Positions 55,884-64,000 of a DNA stretch of 64,000 nucleotides are shown here, piece after piece. How positions within the stretch are numbered: the stretch's first letter is position 1; every line of letters starts with the position of its first letter. The stretch is taken from positions 476,501 through 540,500 of the forward strand of contig CM072881.1 in the NCBI GenBank assembly GCA_036937835.1, read 5' to 3'. Origin of the DNA: Pampus argenteus. Its lineage: Eukaryota; Chordata; Actinopteri; Scombriformes; Stromateidae. The position numbers were made by a program, and so were the translations under genes. The notes beneath the pieces are model-generated. The model ran no database searches, was not told where the DNA came from, and saw only the letters and a program-made list of their open reading frames with translations.

Positions 55884-58475
55884 TTGGATGAGTTACGACT
55901 GCGGATCACCACAAACAAACTGATTATGGACTGCAACGTCATGATTTTAACAGAAACATGGCTCAACAGCGGCGTTCCGGACAGCGCTATTCAGCTTCCC
56001 GGGCGGCAGACTTTCCGGGCAGACAGATCGACAGATGACTCCGGTAAGACCAGAGGTGGAGGTTTGTGCATTTATGTGAACAAAGCATGGTGTGCGGACA
56101 CTACTATCACCGAGAGTCATTGCTCCGCTAACCTGGAATACATCATGGTTAAGTGTAGACCGTTCTATCTGCCCAGAGAGTTTACATCCACTGTTGTTAC
56201 TGCAGCCTACATCCCCCCTGATGCTAATGCAAAGCTAGCTATGAAGGACCTTCATACAGCCATTAGCAAACAACAGACTAAACACCCGGAGGCTGCCTTT
56301 ATCATTGCGGGTGATTTCAATCACTCCAACTTAAAGACAGTACTCCCCAAATTTCACCAACATGTCTCCTGCCCCACAAGAGGTAACAAGACTTTGGATT
56401 ATGTTTACACCAACATGCCCGATGCCTACAAAGCAGTCCCCCTCCCCCATCTTGGACAGTCTGACCACCTCTCATTGTTCCTGTTCCCCAAGTACACCCC
56501 CCTCATCAAACGCATCAAACCCACAGTGAGGACAGTCAAAGTTTGGCCTGTGGACGCTGACTCTCTGCTCCAACACCAGTTTGAAAACACTGACTGGAGT
56601 GAGTTTGCCACTCAGGCTACCTGTGACTCCCATACAGACATTAACTCATACGCCTCCTCAGTAATGGACTTTATCAACTCCACCATCAACAGCATCACCA
56701 CCTTCAAACAGATCACGACATTCCCGAATCAGAAGCCGTGGATGAATAAAGAGGTCCGCCTTCTGCTGAAGGCACGCGACACCGCTTTCAGATCAGGTGA
56801 CGCACAAGCCTACAGTTCATCCAGGGCCGACCTGAAGAGGGGCATCAAGAAGGCCAAGCACGACTACAAGCTGAGGATCGAGGAGCACTTTAAGTGCAAC
56901 TCCGACCCCCGACGCATGTGGCAAGGCATTCAGGCTATCACAGACTACAAATCCAGCAACTCCAGCCCCCCTACCAGTGACGCCTCCCTCCCTGAAGAGC
57001 TCAACAGCTTCTATGCTCGATTCGACAGGGACAACCAGGAGGTTGCCATCAAGGCTGTGCTCCCTGCGGACCACCAGCCCCTCATACTCTCCCCCACTGA
57101 TGTGTGTGCTGCACTAAGCCGGATTAATGCACGAAAAGCTGCAGGTCCCGATGGCATACCAGGACGTGTGCTCAGGGCCTGTGCTGGACAGCTGACCGGA
57201 GTCATGACCAACATCTTTAACATGTCTCTAGCCCAAGCAGCTGTCCCCTCGTGTTTTAAGACCACCTCCATCGTGCCGGTGCCTAAACACTCCACAGCAG
57301 CGAGCCTCAACGACTACCGCCCTGTTGCACTTACCCCCATCATCATGAAGTGCTTCGAGCGGCTGGTCCTGGCCCAGCTCAAATCTTGCCTCCCCCCCAC
57401 ACTGGACCCCCTCCAATTCGCTTACCGTCAGAACAGGAGCACGGAGGATGCCATTTCCACGGCTCTACATCTCGCCCTTTCCCACCTGGACAATAACAAC
57501 TCCTACGTTAGAATGCTGTTCATTGACTTTAGTTCAGCATTCAACACAATCATCCCCTCCAAACTGGTGTCCAAGCTCTGCGACCTGGGAATCAACACCT
57601 CCCTGTGCAACTGGATACTAGACTTTCTGACCAACAGACCCCAGTCTGTTAAACTAGATGGCCACATCTCCTCTACCCTCACTCTGAGCACTGGCGTTCC
57701 ACAGGGCTGTGTGCTGAGCCCCCTCCTCTACTCCCTCTTCACCTTCGACTGCACACCTGTACATGGCTCTAACTCCATCATCAAGTTTGCAGACGACACA
57801 ACGGTGATAGGCCTCATCCGCAACAACGACGAGGCGGACTACAGGGAGGAGGTCCAGCACCTAGCGGCGTGGTGTGCCGACAACAACCTGACACTCAACA
57901 CCAAGAAGACCAAAGAGATCATCATGGACTATAGGAAGACTAAACCTGACACGCACACTCCAGTCTGCATCAACGGGACAGAGGTGGAGCGTGTCTCCAG
58001 TTTTAAATTCCTGGGTGTCCACATCTCTGAGGATCTTACTTGGACCCTCAACACTTCCACTCTGGTCAAGAAGGCTCACCAGCGTCTGTTCTTCCTGAGG
58101 AGACTGAAGAAGATCAACCTGTCTCCCCAGATCCTGGTGAACTTTTACCGCTGTACCATCGAGAGCATCCTCACCAACTGCATCACAGTGTGGTATGGTA
58201 ACTGCTCTGTCGCGGACCGGAAATCACTGCAGAGGGTGGTGAAAACTGCCCAACGCATCACCGGTTCCTCACTCCCCACCATAGACACTATACAGTGCAA
58301 GCGACGCCTGCGGAAGGCTCACTGCATCACCAAAGACACTTCCCACCCCAACCACAGACTGTTTACCCCCCTTCCCTCCGGCAGACGCTTCAGGTCTCTC
58401 CGTTCCCGGACCAGCAGGTTCAGGAACAGCTTCTTCCCTGCTGCTATCACACTGTTGAACTCTAAACCACGGTGA
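55884..58475 (+). CDS. LINE ORF2: endonuclease-reverse transcriptase, uninterrupted
   Basis: An 863-codon open frame entered from the 5' truncation; the first ATG is at 55926 (MDCNVMILTETW). The AP-endonuclease shows TETW near 24, AGDFNHS at 142 and GQSDH at 191; its front is lost with the truncation. The RT shows NARKAAGPDGIPGRVL, LFIDFSSAFNTI (about 546), TGVPQGCVLSPLLYSL and KFADDTTVIG (FADD at about 635), followed by the thumb and a C-terminal region. There is no stop or frameshift, so the copy is young. Only the missing 5' end should prevent activity. It is a Jockey-superfamily LINE, close in type to Rex1/Babar and distinct from the L2 copies. Confidence 0.9.
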   Translation: MDELRLRITTNKLIMDCNVMILTETWLNSGVPDSAIQLPGRQTFRADRSTDDSGKTRGGGLCIYVNKAWCADTTITESHCSANLEYIMVKCRPFYLPREFTSTVVTAAYIPPDANAKLAMKDLHTAISKQQTKHPEAAFIIAGDFNHSNLKTVLPKFHQHVSCPTRGNKTLDYVYTNMPDAYKAVPLPHLGQSDHLSLFLFPKYTPLIKRIKPTVRTVKVWPVDADSLLQHQFENTDWSEFATQATCDSHTDINSYASSVMDFINSTINSITTFKQITTFPNQKPWMNKEVRLLLKARDTAFRSGDAQAYSSSRADLKRGIKKAKHDYKLRIEEHFKCNSDPRRMWQGIQAITDYKSSNSSPPTSDASLPEELNSFYARFDRDNQEVAIKAVLPADHQPLILSPTDVCAALSRINARKAAGPDGIPGRVLRACAGQLTGVMTNIFNMSLAQAAVPSCFKTTSIVPVPKHSTAASLNDYRPVALTPIIMKCFERLVLAQLKSCLPPTLDPLQFAYRQNRSTEDAISTALHLALSHLDNNNSYVRMLFIDFSSAFNTIIPSKLVSKLCDLGINTSLCNWILDFLTNRPQSVKLDGHISSTLTLSTGVPQGCVLSPLLYSLFTFDCTPVHGSNSIIKFADDTTVIGLIRNNDEADYREEVQHLAAWCADNNLTLNTKKTKEIIMDYRKTKPDTHTPVCINGTEVERVSSFKFLGVHISEDLTWTLNTSTLVKKAHQRLFFLRRLKKINLSPQILVNFYRCTIESILTNCITVWYGNCSVADRKSLQRVVKTAQRITGSSLPTIDTIQCKRRLRKAHCITKDTSHPNHRLFTPLPSGRRFRSLRSRTSRFRNSFFPAAITLLNSKPR

Positions 58476-58925
58476 TAGCAGGACTCACCCCACCCCTATT
58501 TATACAACTATTTATTCTGTCTATAATGTACATTCATTCCATATAATACCTCTCTATAGTACACTCTTAAAGTGTTTTCTATTTATTAGTGTATTCATTC
58601 TGCTTTAACTTACCCAATGTAAATATAGTGTAAAATACTGACATAGTATATTCATTTGTAAATAGTGTAATCATACTCATCTAGTGTACTTATCGCTATA
58701 GTGTATTTTTCTTACTGTTTCACTGACACATTGCACTCACTCATCTAGTGTACTTCCCATACCTGCTCTTCTTACCACTATTTATATTTATATTGTTCAT
58801 TTGCACATACTCTGCACTTTCTGCTGTTTTTGCACTTCTGGATGGATGCTAACTGCATTTCGTTGTCTCTGTACTCGTACTCTGCACAATGACAATAAAG
58901 TTGAATCTCATCTCATCTCATCTCA
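55886..58925 (+). mobile_element. 5'-truncated young LINE inserted in BEL/Pao 2
   Basis: The span runs from GGATGAGTTACGACTGCGG to (TCTCA)n after ATGACAATAAAGTTGAATC. BEL frames meet on both sides when it is removed. Short identities link the ends to the target: GGATGA at the left, and CTCATCT, which equals the LINE tail unit, at the right. Its last 165 bases match the solo tail at 38719-38888. Confidence 0.9.
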
Positions 58926-60100
58926 TCTTCGTCCAGACAAGATATTTCCAAACCTGAGATATGATGACTGGTCACAGGCTTCACTTGATTCATGGTACGT
59001 AAAAGAACACTGGTCTTCCGTCCTGTTATGTTCAGCCTCCTCATTAAGTTCTCTGTGCAGAAGGTAGATGAACTTCCATGATCCAAAAATGCATATGTTT
59101 GCAAAACTGTGTCCCCCTTGTGGCTTTTTACTTGTACTGGTACGATGGAGAAGATGCAGGTTTCCTCACCGGCCCCAATATGCCCACATGTTTGAGATGA
59201 GAGAACTGCATTGCTCCCCACTGGTTTTCCACTTTGTTCTGTGTGTTCTGGATTCTTCTGTTCAATATGAAGTATTTCAGGATGATTTTTGCTGCACATA
59301 TCACATGACAAACGGCTCTTGCAGTCTTTGCTCATGTGTCCTATTTTCAAACATCCAAAACAGACTCCCTTTTCCTTTAAGAAGTCTATTTTTTCTCTGT
59401 GCATCTTCTTCCTGATCTGTGGGCACCACACCAATGTGTGTCCACTTTTATCACAGAACAAACAAGAACTTTGAGATTTGGTGGTATTTACCTTTCTTTC
59501 CATTCCACTTGTCAAGGTTTCTTGAACTTGCGTTGTTACAGGTGTTACAGCTGTTGCAAAACTACTTCCACTTGGTCTTGATTTTTCTCTTGCTTTAACA
59601 AGGGTAGAGCTTTTGACAGTTGCAGCTGGCTTGACATCCTGGATGTTTCCAAAGAGTGGATCTGACAGTATCTTCAGTTGTCTCTCTATGAAGTTTACCA
59701 GGTCAGTAAATGTAGCTTGCCGTCCACGCTGCTCCTGTAGCTCACATGCTTTATTCCTCCACTTGTCTCTGAGCTTGTAAGGCAGTTTCAGAAGGATGGT
59801 TCTCATATTGGAAGCAACATTCATTTCATCCATATAGGCAAGATTTTCCATTGCATTGCAACAACCTCTAAGGAACAATGAGAATGCTTGTAGAGCTTTC
59901 ACATCCTCTGGTTTGATCGCTGACCAGGTAAATGCCTTTTCCATGTATGCAGTGGCAATTTTATGTTCATTTCCGAAATGTTCTTTTAGCAGGTCCTTTG
60001 CTCTTTTATAGCCATGGGCTGGAGGTAAATGTTGGCAGCTGCGGACTAATTCTTTTGGATGTCCACTTGTGTATTGCTCTAAAAAGTGCAAGCAGTCACC
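58926..60100 (-). pseudogene. BEL/Pao 2 gag (C-terminal) and protease
   Basis: It continues gag in the same frame after an in-frame TAA at about 60101-60103. The capsid-like part includes CLHFLEQYTSGHPKELVRSC. Zinc knuckles are CLFCDKSGHTLVWC, CFGCLKIGHMSKDC and CDMCSKNHPEILH. The aspartic protease reads YAFLDHGSSSTFCTENL, with DHGS where BEL has D-x-G/S. The reading ends at SGLEISCLDEDE, where the LINE begins. Confidence 0.88.
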
Positions 60101-61321
60101 TTAGTCATCAGTTTTTCTCTCCACTCCTCTTTCAAATGTTCTTATGAAAACCTCATACTGTAGAGGATCACCATCATATACAGGAATGTCTCTTGGTGGT
60201 AAAGTAGAAGAGAGGTTTTGTTGAACCAGAAGAGCAGTGATGTCATTTTGCCTCTGAATGATGTTGCAAATATCACCTTGGTTACCATCATTCACCACTA
60301 GGGGTGCAGTGTGAACATACCTCTGCTTTTTCACATGTACAGGTAACTGTGTATTTTGCCTTTGGGGGGAGTAGTGAGCTTCATCAATCATATGATAGGT
60401 TCTAACAGGTGGACCATGAGTTGTTTTTGGTCTGACAACTTGCTGGGAAGATGACTGAGGTTCCTCCAATACATGATACTGTCTATGTTGCACTTGATCA
60501 GGTAAGTATTTAACTGCATGTGGGTTTAATTTTGCCGATGTTTCAGTTTGAACAGTTCCTTTTTTGAGATAAGAGTTCATCCCGTCAGACATTCTAGAGC
60601 TGCTTCTTGAACCGATGGCATCCAATACATTCAATATTGCATTTGTTGCAGCCAGTTCAGTCTCAAGTTGCAGTTGTTCTTTCTTCCTTTTCAGTACTTC
60701 TTCTTGTGCCTCAAGCTCATGTTTTTTCTTCAGGGCAGCAACCCTTTCCATTAAAGCAGCCTTTTCTGCCTGGGCCTTAATACGAGCAGAGGATGTTGAA
60801 GATATACACGATGAAGTTTGTGATTTATGGCTTGATTTAGGTTCTGGGGCATTTGAAACACTGTCATCAGGTCCAATATCATCTTGGTTTGCAGTACTCA
60901 GATGTGTGATACTTTCAGCAGTGTTGGGTATGATTTGCTGTCCAGACTCTGATAACCACACCTTCACATCCTGTATGAAATCATCAAAGGTTTGCATTTT
61001 TGTCTGAATCCACAGATTTTGCTCTTGAAGCGCCTTTTCAGGCAGTGGTAACTTCACCAGTGACTCATGACATTGTTTTGCTTCATCACAAAGTTTGATT
61101 AATTGAACCAGGTTATTTTGTACATCAGTTGCATTTTTCTTTAATTTCATGAGGTGTTTCATCATTTCCATCAGCTTGTTAGCTTGTTTGCATGACTTGT
61201 TTCTTGTTTCCTGACAATTTTCAACATACATTTCCAAGCCTTTTGAAGTAAGTTTAATAACTCTTTTTTCCTTCCCAACAGCGCCCTCTTGGGACTGAAC
61301 ATCGGACTCGACGACAGACAT
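60101..61321 (-). pseudogene. BEL/Pao 2 gag, N-terminal part
   Basis: An ATG at 61321 (MSVVESDVQS) starts about 406 codons up to the TAA at 60101. It has a Lys/Asn-rich helical front, an Ala/Glu/Lys coiled coil (KAQAEKAALMERVAALKKKHELEAQEE, about residues 190-235) and a Gln/Pro-rich linker. It ends with LPPRDIPVYDGDPLQYEVF, a conserved BEL gag entry motif. A single stop separates it from the knuckle part, so full gag cannot be made by normal translation. Confidence 0.88.
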
Positions 61322-61673
61322 TGTTCATTTCATTCAGCATTTCATTCAGTTAACTTGGTTTTATGTTAGCCGTTTTCCAATACAGCTCCTCCAATAAAGC
61401 TTAATGCTGCAAATGTCCGCTTTCCTTGCATGTTGGTTTCCGGGGATTTCCCAAACTCCGTCAATCAGCTGATTAGGCGCTTCCGGGGGTTCCCCCTTGA
61501 CGTCATTAGCGCAGGTGCCTTCAATCTCTAGCTGATCTCCAGCTGATTGCAGCGACAGGTTTGTATGAAAGGTGTTGAATGAAACAACGCTTTTCCTTTT
61601 CAGGTGAAAACAATCCTCCAGTTTCAGTGATCATCAGCCCATTTCCTTTTACAGAGCCAGTTCTCACTTAAAT

Positions 61674-62037
61674 TGTAACGACAATTTTTCCATTTCCCAA
61701 ACTATTCAGGCTGTCATTACTTCACAGGTGGGGATAGGAGTGAACCGACGCAGACCCAAAGATTTGACTCTCCAGACATTTTGACAGTTGCAGTTGTTTT
61801 GTATTTTATTGAAGAAAGCAGTTTGACATACCAGTAATTTGTAGGTGAGAGTTCTGTCCTGTGTGCTCTGGTCTCTGAGGTCTGGTGAGAACTGTGTGCC
61901 CTCCCCTTCCTGTCTCTACCTCTTCCTGTGACCTATGCCCTTTATGCTGACTGCCACCCAGTGTCCAAACTATGCAATTTAAACATATCTAAATAAAATA
62001 AAATAACCTGCCAACACTAACATAAATGGCTCCTACA
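61674..62037 (-). repeat. BEL/Pao 2, probable 5' LTR
   Basis: On the plus strand it starts TGTAACGACAATTTTTCC and ends GGCTCCTACA, giving TG...CA ends in either reading. A TTCAATAAAATAC signal lies inside (minus strand, near 61805-61820). Length is about 364 bases. No second copy exists in the window because the 3' end of the element is lost, so the boundaries are inferred from ends and position before the gag leader. Confidence 0.6.
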
Positions 62038-64000
62038 GTGAGTATGTATGTGAGTGTGTTAAAAGTAGAACAAGTCTCACTTTTGCCCTTTAACCTTGTC
62101 ATGTTTTGTTGTGCTCATATACGTGTTAAATATAATAAATAAGCGTTTCATTTAACCAAGTCTGCGTCATTCCCTGTTCTATACTGTCAGGATCACTGAT
62201 TATTAGCATTGATATTTTAAGAAAAATTTTCTAGAAACAGAAAAACTTGTAGCTGTATCAAGAAAAATACACTAGTTTTCAGTATGTTTTGCTGTTTTCA
62301 AGAAATATTATATCATTATGTCAAGATGATGGCTCTAGCATTTACTTAATTCAAGAATATTTTGAGAACATATTACATATTGAGAACATAAGCCACGCGT
62401 ATTTTATTTGAATCAAGAAAAATGCACTGGTTGTTAGTTAGAATATACTACTTCTAAGACATTTGTGAGTTCATTGAGATTAGATATTTTTACTTGTTCA
62501 TTTTGCTAGTTTTAAGCAAAATACACCTAATTTTTGTACTTTTTTTTCTTGTTTTTGAAAGCTGACTTTTTGTAGCAACAATGTTTACTGCAACACAGAC
62601 GGTTCAGTAATGAACTGGCTGATCGCATAAAAAGGCATGTCTATGCATATCAGACTGCACTATTCAATTGATGTAGCCTACTCTTTTGTGATTTTTCTCC
62701 CTTGTGTCAGGTTTAGATAAGACAAATCTAAAAAAATGACATTTGGTTTTGGTTTACTACCATTCACATCATTACTAATGCGCCTGCTGTGTTAGTTGCT
62801 GAAAAATAAAGGATGTATGCCTAATTAAATAACATTTTACCACTTTTCCTGACACATCCCAGTATTACATTACTTGAGTGGATGTAATTTCAGCACTGCA
62901 GCTGACTTCCTCACACACATAAAATATATGTGCAAAGAGGTGGCCACCTGTCGGTCTGAGGATAGACTCAACAGTACAGTACCTCGGACCAGGTTAAAAA
63001 AACACAAATCAATGACAATAATCCACAATGGCATACGATTAATTAGAAAAACATTTATTTTCATATCCCCAATCCCAACATCTAACTTCCAGCACAACAT
63101 GGAAGTAAACAAGACATTTGAATAAGCCACAGACTGTACAAAGTCAGCAAACACTGCAGTAGCCAGCTAGAAAACACTGAAGAGACATTTGATTTGAAGA
63201 CAAAGAGAAGATGACTGCATTAGCAAAGAAAGTGCTTGTTTGCTTTCACTGACTTAGTAAATGATTAAAGCTTGTGTTTCATTTTTTATTCAATTATCTA
63301 AACAAAACGCAAAAGAGGCGAAAGTAGCACAAGAGTTAGAAAAGTCTACACTAGTCATCAGGTAGTACTTGGTTGCTTTCGACTCATCTACCTTCATTTT
63401 CTTCCTGAGGTTTACTGAGTTAACTTTCATTCTGGGTGAGTTGTGGTTTCTAAATGGTATTCGACATTCATTAGTTAAGGCTGATGTGCAACGTTAATGA
63501 CAATGCCTTTAAAATGTCCTGTCCCTTAACAATCCACGAAGCACACACCAATTGACAGCTTCTATATCAGAAAAGAAACACTTAGTAAAGATTATTTCAG
63601 ACAAAGAAAAGCCTTATATGCAGAGTCATCATCATGATAAGGGAGCAGATTTAGAAAGAATGCAGATGAGGTTGGTAGTGTGCTTGTACAGTTTCAGAGG
63701 CAGAGAGGCTGACTGTTAAGATCTTAAGGTTTCATTCTGACAACATTCTATGTTGAGCTGAGTATGACGACACTTCAGTGCCTCTGGTTCAGATATTTTA
63801 TCAGAGATTTATTATTGAAAATGATCAGCAGTTTTAGCTTTTTGTAACATTTAGACTCACTGAAGCTCACTTTGGATTTGGAGAGAACAGTCAGTGTGAA
63901 GCAGCTCAAACAAGACATTAAAAGAGTGAAACAACACAAAGATCACTTCAAGTCACTCTATTCAGTCATGATTAATAGCTTTCAATATACAGTGATGGTG
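62038..64000. other. Non-coding stretch, nothing recognised
   Basis: AT-rich unique-looking sequence. Two overlapping short frames near 62870-63154 on opposite strands have no domain, start context or splice sites and are probably chance. Confidence 0.5.

Larger units (their letters stand above)
54303..62037 (-). mobile_element. BEL/Pao LTR retrotransposon 2 (3'-truncated, split by a LINE)
   Basis: A second BEL/Pao family on the minus strand: 5' LTR (61674-62037), leader, gag (61321 down), protease, then a LINE insertion (55886-58925), then RT. It breaks off at 54303 within the early connection region, joining L2 copy D. RNase H, integrase and the 3' LTR are missing. Protein similarity to BEL/Pao 1 is clear but distant. 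Confidence 0.88.

Noticed and set aside
62870..63154. Two opposite-strand frames of 83-94 codons
   Set aside because: They overlap each other, have unremarkable composition, and show no domain, promoter or splice signals.

Overview
This window looks like teleost fish DNA, probably a spiny-rayed fish. The evidence is the set of transposon families (Rex1/Babar-like and L2-like LINEs, BEL/Pao and Copia LTR elements, IR/DR-type Tc1, a pogo-like element, a hAT MITE), the abundant CA and TATC microsatellites, and an exon resembling the first coding exon of fish C2H2 zinc-finger genes. No bacterial features are present. By my coordinates about three quarters of the window is transposable elements. 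Apart from that exon I see no convincing host gene, so this is repeat-rich intergenic or intronic DNA.

Layout. 1-3.3 kb: non-coding, with microsatellites and a short perfect hairpin. 3.3-15.15 kb: an L2 LINE field. L2 copy A is split by a decayed Copia element (4790-9223, target duplication GAGTC). An IR/DR Tc1 element (9271-10927, TA duplication) sits at the boundary between copy A and copy B, and copy C follows. 15.27-17.09 kb: a pogo-like element with TA duplications. 18.07-22.15 kb: two broken Rex1-like LINE copies and a Tc1 transposase remnant. 22.83-23.17 kb: a 5'-truncated L2 tail with a 10-bp target duplication. 23.2-27.6 kb: mostly unique, with a weak exon-like block; a candidate TATA promoter lies just before it. 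27.69-32.64 kb: a near-complete L2 LINE on the minus strand with two open frames. 34.16-39.13 kb: a deleted Tc1 element carrying a hAT MITE, a decayed L2-type LINE and a LINE tail. 39.2-39.5 kb: the zinc-finger-type exon. 40.37-53.55 kb: a LINE with a restriction-like endonuclease, interrupted by a young BEL/Pao element (43256-53463, CTGAT duplication), itself interrupted by a Rex1-like LINE. 53.55-62.04 kb: L2 copy D, then a second BEL/Pao family that lost its 3' part and is split by a LINE with an uninterrupted 863-codon frame. 62.04-64 kb: nothing recognised.

The elements do not form a pathway; the information is in the order of insertion. The observation most worth testing is in the L2 LINE at 27.7-32.6 kb. 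Its ORF1 (an SGNH-esterase-type protein) and ORF2 (endonuclease plus reverse transcriptase) are in the same frame, separated by one UGA. ORF2 has no AUG until after its endonuclease domain. A second copy at 11.1 kb keeps the same UGA and frame. This suggests stop-codon readthrough or reinitiation. It is a hypothesis from sequence only.
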